In this document: positions 7,731 through 15,703 of the stretch, one piece after another
How the letters are laid out: the number at the start of each line of letters is the position of its first letter
Numbering within the stretch: position 1 is the first letter of the stretch
Origin: Kribbella sp. VKM Ac-2568
GTDB taxonomy: Bacteria > Actinomycetota > Actinomycetes > Propionibacteriales > Kribbellaceae
Direction: 5' to 3'
DNA length: 64,000 nt
Assembly: GCF_004345365.1 (NCBI RefSeq)
Contig: NZ_SLVF01000007.1
Coordinates: 372,001 to 436,000 of the forward strand
Made by a program: the position numbers and the translations under genes
The notes under the pieces: model-generated
What the model saw: the letters and a program-made list of their open reading frames with translations, nothing else
What the model was told of the DNA's origin: nothing
Database searches by the model: none

Positions 7731-10157
7731 CTAGTCGGTCAGCAGATCCAGAAGATCGTCGCTGCTGACTTCGAGTTCTCGACGCACCCTATCGACGACG
7801 TAAGCCCACCTTGCGACTGGCACGTTCTCGCGAATGCTCGCGGCAATGGACGAAGCGACAGTGTCCGCGACAAGACGACCGAGGTCGGCGACGACCGGAG
7901 CATTGGATGATGCCATGTCTACGGACCTAGTCGGGCTTGATACATGCCTTGTCTGTGACAGCGTCGCATCGGTACTGGGGACGACAGCGATCTCGAACAG
8001 AGAGTCCGGTGCTGAGGCTGCCCGGGGACCTCGACTTGCCACCATAGATGCAGCACCAGCGGCGGGCGTCATCTCGATCTCGACTGGACTCGCCAATGAG
8101 GTCGCTTCATCCTCTGTGGAACGGACAGCGATGTCAGCCCGAATGGCCGCCTGCTCTTCCATCGTAATGGCGGACGCGTCGAGCTTGCTGGGAAGCAAAC
8201 GTCCCGTGTACGTCACCGTGAGGTACCGCGTGGAGCGCGTAAGCGCCACGTAAAGCAGCCGCAAGCCGCTGTCGGATTCGGCGACGATCGCCTCGGGTTC
8301 GATCAAGACCACGGCGTCGAACTCAAGGCCCTTGGCCTCCTCGGCAGACAGCACGTTGATCGATTTGCTCAGATCGCCTTTGCTCGCGTCGCTCCAGGCG
8401 ATGCCCGCCTTCCGAAGTTCCTCGACGAGGAACTGACGCATCGAATCAGCCACGACGAGCCCGACGAACAATCCCCGTCCTGCGTAGTCCCGTGCAGCGT
8501 CCAGCGCGTGAGGGATCCGCTGATCGTCCTCACATTGGATCAGGGTGGGGTCTGCGGGTCCGGATCTGACGATGCGAGGCGGCGTGATGGACGGCGCCGC
8601 CTCCGGGAGAAGACGAGCGGCAAGCTCGTAGATCTGCAGGGGAACGCGATACCCAAGTGTCAGTTCCTCAACGGTGGTCGGGAAATCCTGCTGAAGCGCT
8701 TCGACAACTTCGTCCCACGTATCCCTTGCCCAAGGTCCAGTCGACTGGGCGACGTCACCGACGATCGTCATCGATCCATTCCGTGACCGCCGCCGCGCGG
8801 ATCTAAGCTGCATCGGTGACAGGTCCTGCGCCTCGTCGATGACAACGTGTCGGTAGGTGTGGCCGCGGCCGTTGATCAAGAAGGCGGCTTCATCGACAAG
8901 TGCGATGTCGGCATCGCTCCAAGTCTCTTCGCTCAGACGTCCAGCTGGCTGCCTCAGGAGACGACTAACGTCACCTGCCGTGAACTGGTCACCAGCGGCC
9001 GCCACAAGGCGCTCTCGGGATCCAAGTAGATCTCGCAGAAACAGTTGGGGGGTGAGGGACGGCCACACGCGCTCGACGGCTGCGTCGACCTGCGCGGGAC
9101 TGGCTTCACTCGTCACCTCACCCGCGAGCCAGCTTCTGAATCCATTGCGGCCGGCCGCGTAGGTAGGGGCGTTCTGGAGGAACCTGCGCAGCTGTCCTTC
9201 GACATCAGCAGCCCCCAGCCGGGTTGGACGTGTAGGCGGCCCAACCTCGATGATCTCGACGCCCGCTGGAAACCGTACGCGCTGCTGCAGGGCAGTCTCG
9301 AGCAGCGCCGCCATCCTCCCGCTGCCCTTGAGACGCTGTACGTCAACATCTTCGGGTCGCGAGTTCGATGAGATCGGCCCTAGAGAACGCAGGTCCCGGT
9401 GGACGGCTTCGGCATCGCCCAGACCGGGCAGGACCGCCCGTATATAGCGGGTGAACGTAGGGTTCGGGCCGATCACGAGCACATCGTCGGCTGCCAGGCT
9501 CTGCCGATGGTTGAAGAGCAGCCATGACACGCGGTGCAACGCCACCGCTGTCTTCCCGGTTCCAGGTCCGCCCTGGATAACGAGAAGCTGGTCAAGCGGC
9601 GAGCGGATGAGCTTGTACTGAGCTGCATGAATCGTTTGGACGATATCGCGCATCTCGCCGGTGCGGTCCTGCTCAAGGTCTCGAAGGACGGAGTCGTCGA
9701 TGCCGTTTCGATCCGCCTCGGTGATGTCCTCGACGGCCTTTGCCAACTCGGCGAACAGGACCTCATCGAAGTCGATGACCTTATTTCGCTCTGTCACGAA
9801 CTTGCGTCGCCGAAGGACGCCGCAGGAGTCTTCATACGATGCCTGGAAATAGCGGGAGGCAGCGTCTGCCTGCCAATTGATCACGAGCTTATTCCGCTCG
9901 GCGTCACTGATCGCGTGCTTGCCAAGGTAGAGCCTCTCACCCGACTCGTCCTCGAACATGGCGAACGAGACGGCTTCATCAGCGTCTGCCACATTGTCTA
10001 GCAGCGACTTTGCGCCCCGATTGACGGCCGAGGCGGCAGCACGCGAGCCAGCAGCAGCGGCTGAGGCTGAAGAGAGCGTCTGCCTAGTTCGCTCTCGTGC
10101 CTCAGCCGCCCTGTCAAAGTAGGTCTGCTCTTCCTCGAGCTCGGCAACGCTAGCCAT
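7731..10157 (-). CDS. HelD-like UvrD/Rep-family ATPase (RNA polymerase-associated helicase)
   Basis: An 808-residue superfamily-1 ATPase. An N-terminal coiled-coil arm (residues 1-50, very Ala/Glu/Arg-rich) precedes Walker A GGPGTGKT (196-203), Walker B VVIDEAQD (438-445) and late motifs (LTLGYRVP, SAEEAKGLEFDAVVLIEPE, LLYVALTRSTRYLTV). This order is that of HelD, which removes stalled RNA polymerase from DNA; some actinobacterial relatives (HelR) protect polymerase from rifampicin. After the ATPase core there is an extra tail of about 140 Ser/Ala-rich residues ending in a short helical module. ATG 10157 has GGGAGGGG upstream. It lies 56 bases after the 622-residue gene on the same strand, which suggests an operon. 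A DNA helicase acting in defence is an alternative role. Confidence 0.85.
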   Translation of the reverse strand: MASVAELEEEQTYFDRAAEARERTRQTLSSASAAAAGSRAAASAVNRGAKSLLDNVADADEAVSFAMFEDESGERLYLGKHAISDAERNKLVINWQADAASRYFQASYEDSCGVLRRRKFVTERNKVIDFDEVLFAELAKAVEDITEADRNGIDDSVLRDLEQDRTGEMRDIVQTIHAAQYKLIRSPLDQLLVIQGGPGTGKTAVALHRVSWLLFNHRQSLAADDVLVIGPNPTFTRYIRAVLPGLGDAEAVHRDLRSLGPISSNSRPEDVDVQRLKGSGRMAALLETALQQRVRFPAGVEIIEVGPPTRPTRLGAADVEGQLRRFLQNAPTYAAGRNGFRSWLAGEVTSEASPAQVDAAVERVWPSLTPQLFLRDLLGSRERLVAAAGDQFTAGDVSRLLRQPAGRLSEETWSDADIALVDEAAFLINGRGHTYRHVVIDEAQDLSPMQLRSARRRSRNGSMTIVGDVAQSTGPWARDTWDEVVEALQQDFPTTVEELTLGYRVPLQIYELAARLLPEAAPSITPPRIVRSGPADPTLIQCEDDQRIPHALDAARDYAGRGLFVGLVVADSMRQFLVEELRKAGIAWSDASKGDLSKSINVLSAEEAKGLEFDAVVLIEPEAIVAESDSGLRLLYVALTRSTRYLTVTYTGRLLPSKLDASAITMEEQAAIRADIAVRSTEDEATSLASPVEIEMTPAAGAASMVASRGPRAASAPDSLFEIAVVPSTDATLSQTRHVSSPTRSVDMASSNAPVVADLGRLVADTVASSIAASIRENVPVARWAYVVDRVRRELEVSSDDLLDLLTD

Positions 10158-10213
10158 CCCGTATCCCCTCCCAAGATCGAAACCTGTTTGATCTATTCAT
10201 CGGCAACGCGTCA

Positions 10214-12082
10214 TTAGAATCGAGCGGTCGGCAGGTGGGCACCTAGGTAGCCGACGTACACCTTCCCCGTGCCAGCCGCGTCGTCATAAAAATGCAGGCG
10301 TGGTGCCGGCGCTCCTCGGCGTACCACCTTCACATGAGCCGGCATGTACTTGCGGCCGGTCACAGCGACCTGTGTCGGCACTGCGAATGTACGGGCGTTG
10401 CGGAGGTCGGACGACGACTCCACCGACTCACTCTCGACCATGGCAACGGCCGTTGCTGATATCGCGGGCTGGCCCGGCGGGGGCTCCTGGCACCACGCGT
10501 AGAAGGAGTTGTGGAACATGCCGGCGCTCCTGGCCTGGGCATACGCATCCAGGGCGCAAAGCGCAGCCCAGCTCTTGATCGCGTACAGCTGGGCACCGCC
10601 GTGCAGATCGAGTTCAGCGGCGTCTTCTTCGATCTCTCCTACGTGGATTGCGCTGAGATGCTGCCTTGCGAGTGCCACAACCTCAGCCACGGAAGATGGA
10701 GCGGTCGGGAGTTCTTCATCGGTGCCCACACCCGGGTCGCCGAGGTCACGTACGCGTCGTTCCAGCCAACGGACGCGGCGATCGAGGCTATCAACCTCTT
10801 CTCTCGCCTCAGTTGCCTCAATGGTGAGATCGTCGTAGGCCGTTGTTAGCTGGCTAACCAGCAAAGCGCGGTCCTCGATGTTCTCCTGCGCTTCGTTGAG
10901 TAGCTGTTCAAGCGCCTCGCGTTCCTCAGTTTCCCGCACCAGCTGGCGACGGAGTTCGACCTCAGCCACCGGCACCAGGTCGTGCACAGCTGGAGCCTGC
11001 GTAGCAAGGCTAGACACCAGCTCATCCAGAACTACGTCGAATGCCTCTAGGTCGTCTAGGCTCAACGTCGACGCAGGTGCAAGGTCATTGCCGCGGTGGT
11101 TTCTCAGAGCTCGCCGCATCCGATCCAGCCGCTCGTTCAGCCAGGTGCGGCCGATACCGGCGGCTGCGGTGGCGGAGACAGACCGTCGGACTCGTTCCGA
11201 AGGTGCCGCGACCGACTGGGCGGATCGGAGCGCCACGGGTGCGGGGCGCCGCGTCGAGAGCTCGAGAATCTGGTCCTTCACGGCAGGAAATGCCCTGCTG
11301 CCGAGGGCTACGAGCGAAGTCCGACCAAGGATCCGGTGCCGCGACGCCACATCGGCGGGGTCGGATATCGCCCCGGGGAGATAGGTACGCATTGCCCCGC
11401 CATAAACGGCATAGCCCTCGGGCAAGCTGTTCGCGAGCTGCTCAGTGGCCGAGGCGTCGGCGAGCCTGAAGACCGCGGCCACACCGGCCACATCGCGCGC
11501 AAGACGCCGTGTCAGGTGCGGCTGGTCGTAGGCATCTTGCCCGTCGTGCGCGAACACGATGACCGGAACAGATCGGTGCGGCGACGAAATATAGGACGCA
11601 ATCTCCGCGACGTGGCTCTGCTGCAGAGTCCAGTCTTCAGCAGTCAGGGGAACCGGTCCGTCATACCCTTCCCCTGCCGCCAGGAGCTCGCGGACGAGTC
11701 GAGGGCTCCCAGGCCGCACGGGATTGGCTCTCCGGACAGGCTCATGTTCGAGATCCACCCAAATCCGGGCAGGACTAAGTTCGACCGAGGTAGCGTCGCC
11801 GGCTGGCCGGATCGCAGCTGCGGTCGTGATCCAGCGTGCGTCCGCCGTCTCCTCGATCAGGCGCACGCGGTAGATTCTGTCGCCGTTCGGCAATTGCGTG
11901 TCGAGCTCTGTTGCCCACGCGATGGCACCATCGTCGGATTCGAGGGCGGACCCTCGCTGTGAAAGTCCCGACTTCGGCAGGCGCAGAGCCTTCGAATCCA
12001 ACCACCGCTCGAACTCCGGGCGGAGCGCGGTTGCGATGCGACCGTCAGAGTCGTTGAAGACAGAGCGGTAGACCAGCGACAT
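10214..12082 (-). CDS. 622-residue coiled-coil protein with a conserved C-terminal module, unknown function
   Basis: I cannot name a family. Residues 1-110 form a beta-rich N-terminal domain. Residues 165-265 look like an alpha/beta domain (VPVIVFAHDGQDAYDQPHL, then YAVYGGAMRTYLPGAI). Residues about 370-448 are a long Glu/Arg coiled coil. Residues 490-622 form a C-terminal module ending FAVPTQV...GRKYMPAHVK...PRLHFYDD...KVYVGYLGAHLPT. From memory, this tail pattern recurs in large uncharacterised proteins of bacterial defence islands. The start is ATG 12082: an in-frame TGA lies just upstream, so no extension is possible. It is first of three minus-strand genes with the HelD-like helicase. 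Function unknown. Confidence 0.75.
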   Translation of the reverse strand: MSLVYRSVFNDSDGRIATALRPEFERWLDSKALRLPKSGLSQRGSALESDDGAIAWATELDTQLPNGDRIYRVRLIEETADARWITTAAAIRPAGDATSVELSPARIWVDLEHEPVRRANPVRPGSPRLVRELLAAGEGYDGPVPLTAEDWTLQQSHVAEIASYISSPHRSVPVIVFAHDGQDAYDQPHLTRRLARDVAGVAAVFRLADASATEQLANSLPEGYAVYGGAMRTYLPGAISDPADVASRHRILGRTSLVALGSRAFPAVKDQILELSTRRPAPVALRSAQSVAAPSERVRRSVSATAAAGIGRTWLNERLDRMRRALRNHRGNDLAPASTLSLDDLEAFDVVLDELVSSLATQAPAVHDLVPVAEVELRRQLVRETEEREALEQLLNEAQENIEDRALLVSQLTTAYDDLTIEATEAREEVDSLDRRVRWLERRVRDLGDPGVGTDEELPTAPSSVAEVVALARQHLSAIHVGEIEEDAAELDLHGGAQLYAIKSWAALCALDAYAQARSAGMFHNSFYAWCQEPPPGQPAISATAVAMVESESVESSSDLRNARTFAVPTQVAVTGRKYMPAHVKVVRRGAPAPRLHFYDDAAGTGKVYVGYLGAHLPTARF

Positions 12083-12197
12083 CTGCGTTCAGTTCCCCTC
12101 GAAGTCCCGCAAACCACAATTGCCATTGTGCGGCGCGCGATGGACAGGTGACTGGCCAGGGCCGCAGAAGACGAAAACTCCGGCTGACCAGAGTCGC

Positions 12198-12420
12198 TCA
12201 TTGCCTCTCCTCGAAGCCCGCATGATCGAGCTTCAGCGCGCGGCCGTTCTCGCAAGGGACATCGTCCTCTGAGAGCCAGCCGAGTGCCTGTTCGCCAATC
12301 TCGACTCGCAGCTTGAGGTTGGTGCCCCGCGTGATGAAGTGCTACGACACCTCGCCAATCAACTTCCTGAAGTCGAGAGGGGCACATGGCCGCCGTCACG
12401 ATGTTCCCCCGTTCCCTGAC
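12198..12420 (-). pseudogene. Decayed C-terminus of a large ATPase gene (DUF499-like tail)
   Basis: Read on the minus strand, 12198-12360 encodes LDFRKLIGEVS, a TAG stop (12342-12344), then HFITRGTNLKLRVEIGE, ALGWLSEDDVPCENGRALKL and DHAGFEERQ before TGA. This strongly resembles the very C-terminus of DUF499-type ATPases (pattern ...EN-x-R-x-L-K-F...G-F-E-E). Upstream, around 12385, the frame is already shifted (RGNIVTAAM). With an internal stop, a frameshift and no N-terminus, it is a relic. The identification rests on pattern memory; the broken reading frame is visible directly. Its TGA lies 116 bases before the start of the 622-residue gene, so an intact ancestor would have headed the same operon. 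Confidence 0.5.
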
Positions 12421-12540
12421 AGTCGCGACAAGCGCAATCCAACCCGATCCATCCCTGGACTTGTCATCCGCCTATCGCTGAAGAGGCTTCATCCGTTACA
12501 CCTCGTATCCGGCAGCGTTCAGATCGCCCCGACCACAGAC
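12421..12540. other. Spacer between ATPase relic and ssrA terminator
   Basis: I see no gene, repeat or RNA structure here. Together with 12083-12197 it forms the rest of the roughly 500-bp stretch between the 622-residue gene and ssrA. Short reading frames crossing it are chance frames over the tmRNA 3' end (the familiar phantom peptide VAGIEPAS comes from the T-arm). Confidence 0.5.
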
Positions 12541-12542
12541 AT

Positions 12543-12581
12543 GACGAAGCCCCGGCAGCTTTGGGCTGCCGGGGCTTCGTC
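12543..12581 (-). terminator. Terminator of ssrA
   Basis: The 17-bp arms GACGAAGCCCCGGCAGC and GCTGCCGGGGCTTCGTC around a five-base loop make a very stable hairpin 13 bases after the tmRNA 3' end. There is no long U-tract on the minus strand, as is common in actinobacteria. Confidence 0.8.
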
Positions 12582-12593
12582 CAACTTTTCAGG

Positions 12594-12971
12594 GGTGGAG
12601 GTGGCGGGAATCGAACCCGCGTCCTTCAGCGTCGATCCAAGACTTCTCCGGGCGCAGTCTGTTGTGTCGTTTTCTCAGTCCCAGCACTCGTACAGACACG
12701 TTGCCGACAGACTCAGTCGCTGTAAATGTCCCGCGTTAACCCCGCGACCGGGTTAACGAAGCAAGCTTCCTAGCTGAGGCCAGGAACCGGGTCGGAAGCA
12801 ACCCCGGGCTGACCGCTTCTTTTAGCTCAGGCCGTCAGGCGGCGAGAGCGAAGCTACTGCGCGCTTTAGCGTTGGCAGTTATTGTTTTCCAGAGATCGTT
12901 AACGAGATAACCCTGGATCCTCGGCCCGCTTCTCTTGGAACGTACGTCCAAAGTCGAAACCGTTCACCCCC
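12594..12971 (-). ncRNA. ssrA: tmRNA (transfer-messenger RNA)
   Basis: The RNA rescues ribosomes stalled on broken messages, together with SmpB (13712-14182). The 5' end (12971) begins GGGGGTGAACGGTTTCGAC, the usual start, and pairs over seven bases with the 3' acceptor strand. The 3' half carries the T-arm motif GGTTCGATTCCCGCC. The CCA end is not fully encoded (ACC then C). The tag reading frame is 12835-12876: GCC resume codon, peptide ANAKARSSFALAA, then TGA; the -ALAA end is the protease recognition tail. Length, about 378 nt, is normal. The boundary at the 3' side is also the edge of the low-GC block at 6813-12593. Confidence 0.95.
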
Positions 12972-13080
12972 TGTTGAGTTGTCAATCTCCCGTGGTCCGG
13001 TAGCGCTCTGACTGACCGCGGAAGGTCCACACTATCAAGTCCAACAAGGCTGCCGCACCACAGATTCCCGTCACCGTGGG

Positions 13081-13641
13081 TCACTTGATCAGGCGGAGGG
13101 TGAAGGGGTAGCGGAAGTTGGAGCCGAGGAGGGTGGCCAGACCGCCGATGCCGGTGAGGACGAACCAGACGAGGCCTACCAGGGGGAAGAGGAAGCCGGT
13201 GAAACCTTCGGTGACGCCGGTGACCACGCCTAGGAGGGCGAAGACGGCCAACGCGCTCAACTGGAAGTTCAACGCCTCTACCGCGTGCTTGCGGACCGCA
13301 GGGTTCTCCTTGCCGGCGGTGGCCACGATCAGCGCCGGGCCGACGAAGAAGGTGGGATACCCGAGCCAGTGGGCGATCGTGCCGAGGCCGCGGCCCTGGC
13401 TGTCGTACCGCTTGACCGGGGCGGGTCGGGTGAAGGCCGCCGGCACGTACGTCGGGACGGGGCGCGCCACCAGTCCGTCGAAGGTGCCGTTCAGCTCGGC
13501 CCGGGTGCGGGCCTTGAGCGCCAGTTCCAGGCGGGTGTCGAACTCGACACGCTCGACCCGGCCGTCGGCGTACATCTCTTGCAGGATCTCGACCGCTCGG
13601 TCCCGTTGGGCCGGCGTCACCAGCAGCTCTGAAGTGGACAT
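13081..13641 (-). CDS. DUF1707 plus DUF4870-like membrane protein
   Basis: A 186-residue protein. Residues 1-60 are a DUF1707 module (VTPAQRDRAVEILQEMYADG, then RVEFDTRLELALKARTRAEL), common in actinobacterial membrane proteins and shared with shocT-like domains. Residues about 85-180 contain three or four hydrophobic segments (FFVGPALIVATAG, LSALAVFALLGVVTGVTEG, FLFPLVGLVWFVLTGIGGLA) and the HAVEALNFQ motif typical of DUF4870 (Tic20-like). Function is unknown; the protein should sit in the cytoplasmic membrane with the DUF1707 part inside. ATG 13641 was chosen because the conserved domain starts there. It stands alone between ssrA and smpB, both on the same strand. Confidence 0.8.
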   Translation of the reverse strand: MSTSELLVTPAQRDRAVEILQEMYADGRVERVEFDTRLELALKARTRAELNGTFDGLVARPVPTYVPAAFTRPAPVKRYDSQGRGLGTIAHWLGYPTFFVGPALIVATAGKENPAVRKHAVEALNFQLSALAVFALLGVVTGVTEGFTGFLFPLVGLVWFVLTGIGGLATLLGSNFRYPFTLRLIK

Positions 13642-13711
13642 GCCCCCAGCCTGACGCCGGACCACCCCGCAACCCATCGGGTGACGCCCGGAACCACCCC
13701 TGGGGAGACCC

Positions 13712-14182
13712 CTAGCCCTTCCTGCGGTCGCTCAGTGCTCGCTGGGCCTCGCGGTTCGCCTGGCGCTCGGCCAGGGCGTGCCGCTTGTCGTAGTCCTTCT
13801 TGCCGCGCCCGGTGGCGAGCTCGACCTTGGCGTAGCCGTCCTTGAAGTACAGCGACAGCGGGATGAGGCTGACGCCCTGCTGCTCGACGGCCTTGATCAG
13901 CTTCTGCATCTCGTCCTTGTGCAGGAGCAGCTTGCGGGTACGCCGGGGCTCGTGGTTGGTCCAGGTGCCGTGCGTGTACTCCGGGATGTGCAGGTTCTGC
14001 AGCCACAGCTCGTTGCCCCGCACGGACGCGAAAGCGTCGACGAGGGAGGCCCGACCCAGCCGCAGGGACTTCACCTCGGTCCCGGTCAGCACGAGTCCGG
14101 CTTCCACCACGTCGTCGATGTGGTAGTCGTGTCGCGCCTTACGATTCTGCGCGATCGGCTTCTGGCCGGTCTGTTTCACCAT
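13712..14182 (-). CDS. smpB: SsrA-binding protein SmpB
   Basis: Binds the tRNA-like part of tmRNA and brings it to stalled ribosomes. The 156 residues are the usual length. Diagnostic segments: IAQNRKARHDYHIDDVVEAG, GTEVKSLRLGRASLVDAFA, LQNLHIPEYTHGTW, RTRKLLLHKDEMQKL, and the basic C-terminal tail GRGKKDYDKRHALAERQANR that inserts in the mRNA channel. The gene is just upstream of ssrA on the same strand with one gene between, a common actinobacterial layout. Upstream lies the M23 peptidase gene with a 21-base gap, so it is probably part of the ftsE-ftsX-peptidase-smpB operon. Confidence 0.98.
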   Translation of the reverse strand: MVKQTGQKPIAQNRKARHDYHIDDVVEAGLVLTGTEVKSLRLGRASLVDAFASVRGNELWLQNLHIPEYTHGTWTNHEPRRTRKLLLHKDEMQKLIKAVEQQGVSLIPLSLYFKDGYAKVELATGRGKKDYDKRHALAERQANREAQRALSDRRKG

Positions 14183-14203
14183 CCGACCAGTATCCCAGAC
14201 AAC

Positions 14204-15646
14204 TCACAACCACTTCATCGGGTTAACCACCCGTCCGTCCTGGTAGACCATGAAGTGCAGGTGGCAACCGGTCGAGTAGCCGGTGGTGCCGACGTAGCCG
14301 ATCACCTGGCCCTTCTTGACCCGCTGACCGACGCGCACCTTGTACCGCGACAGGTGGTTGTAGACCGTGGTGATCGACGAGCCGTTGATCACCCCGTTCG
14401 ACAGGAACAGCCGGTTGCCGTAGCCGCCGTTGTAGTAGCGGTCCGTGATGACCCCGCTCGCGGCGGCGTGGATCGGCGTACCGCAGCCGGCGCCGAAGTC
14501 GGTGCCGTCGTGCAGCTTCCAGTAGTGCAGCACCGGGTGGAACCGCATCCCGTACGGCGAGGTGATGTAGGTGTTGATCGGGTAGCTCAGCCCTGAGGAG
14601 CTGCCCGGGTCGTCCGGTACGTCGCGCGGCGGCCGGTGCTCCTTCTTCGCCTTCGCGCGCTCCCTGGCCTCCGCCGCGGCCTTGCGCCGGGCGGCCGCAG
14701 CCTTCTCGGCCTTGGCCCGGGCGACCAGGATCGCCTGCACCCGGTTCCGCTCGGCGACCAGCGCGTTGTACTGCGCCAACTCGCTGTTCTTGTCCTTCTC
14801 GGCGGCCTTGTACGCGACCAGTCGTGCCTGAGCCAGCTTCGCGGCCTCGGCCTTGTCCTTGGCCACCTGCAGCGTGAGCGCGGTGACCTGCTGAACGGTC
14901 CGGGCGGCCTCGGCCCGCTGAGCGGCGACGATCTTCTCCGCCTGGGAGACCTTGGCGCGCTTGTTCGCGAGCTGGGCCTGGGCATTGTTGAGCTTGGTGA
15001 TCGTGTTGCCCTGGATGCCGAACACGTTGCGCTGGACCTGCACGCCGGTGGCGACGTCGGCCGGCGACGCGCCGTTCAGCACGATCGACAGCCCGACCAG
15101 GCTGTTCTGCTGCTGGTACGCCGACTGCGCCGCGCGGCCGGCCACGTGCTTCTGCTCCAGGATCACCTGCTCACCGGCGTCCACGTCGGACAACGCGGTC
15201 TGCAGCGCCTCCTCGGCGGCCTTCAACTTGCTCGCGGCAACCACATCGGCGGCCTTCGCGGCCGCCAGCCGGCCCTGCGCCGCGGCGTACCGGACCTGGA
15301 CGGCCTTGTACTGCGTCTCGGCGAGAGTGTACGAGGCGGTGGACTTGGCGAGCTGGTCGTACGACTCGTGCAGGTCGGCGCGCGACTCCTGGATCTGCGA
15401 GTCGAGCTGTTTCTTCTTCGCTGCTGGATCCGGTGGCACCGCCTGGGCAGACGGGACCACCGCCAGGACTCCGGCGGACATGGACAGGACAACGCAGCAA
15501 GCGGCGACCATCGTCGGCCGACCGGCAGGCCCGCCCAGGCGTTGCCTGAGTGTCCGTCGGTTCGGTAGTTCGGTGGTGCCGATGCTGTCGTCTCGCTTGA
15601 TGCTCCCCCGCCTGAGCGGGTTCGCACCGGGGAAGTGCGGGACCAC
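14204..15646 (-). CDS. Secreted coiled-coil M23 (LytM) peptidase, likely FtsX partner
   Basis: A 480-residue secreted cell-wall hydrolase or hydrolase activator. Residues 46-69 form the signal peptide core after an unusually long basic N-terminus. Residues 75-320 are Ala/Lys/Glu-rich coiled coil, as in EnvC and other proteins held by FtsX. The C-terminal LytM domain has the zinc ligands: H379 and D383 in HDGTDFG, and H462-L-H464 in CHLHF, with a second-shell H near residue 431 (YNHLSRY). All catalytic residues are present, so it may be an active endopeptidase. The GTG at 15646 has AAGGGG upstream. It sits between ftsX and smpB, supporting a role in FtsEX-controlled peptidoglycan cleavage at division. 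Confidence 0.88.
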   Translation of the reverse strand: MVPHFPGANPLRRGSIKRDDSIGTTELPNRRTLRQRLGGPAGRPTMVAACCVVLSMSAGVLAVVPSAQAVPPDPAAKKKQLDSQIQESRADLHESYDQLAKSTASYTLAETQYKAVQVRYAAAQGRLAAAKAADVVAASKLKAAEEALQTALSDVDAGEQVILEQKHVAGRAAQSAYQQQNSLVGLSIVLNGASPADVATGVQVQRNVFGIQGNTITKLNNAQAQLANKRAKVSQAEKIVAAQRAEAARTVQQVTALTLQVAKDKAEAAKLAQARLVAYKAAEKDKNSELAQYNALVAERNRVQAILVARAKAEKAAAARRKAAAEARERAKAKKEHRPPRDVPDDPGSSSGLSYPINTYITSPYGMRFHPVLHYWKLHDGTDFGAGCGTPIHAAASGVITDRYYNGGYGNRLFLSNGVINGSSITTVYNHLSRYKVRVGQRVKKGQVIGYVGTTGYSTGCHLHFMVYQDGRVVNPMKWL

Positions 15647-15703
15647 AGTCGACCCCTTGCTATGGATTGAGTTGTCGTGCTACTGCACGATAAGTCACCC
15701 GGG

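Noticed and set aside
11857..12399. Minus-strand frame with ATG at 12201 and a good ribosome site (MSDSGQPEFSS)
   Set aside because: It overlaps the 622-residue gene for over 220 bases in another frame and its later part is Arg/Ser-rich shadow sequence. The ribosome site is real, but I see no conserved product; it may once have served the next gene.
12313..12756. Open frame containing VEVAGIEPAS
   Set aside because: This well-known phantom peptide comes from reading the T-arm of a tRNA or tmRNA backwards; here it is the ssrA 3' end.
12594..12971. tRNA gene at the ssrA 3' end
   Set aside because: The T-arm is present, but the 5' acceptor strand lies about 370 bases away and the middle carries the tag frame, so it is tmRNA.
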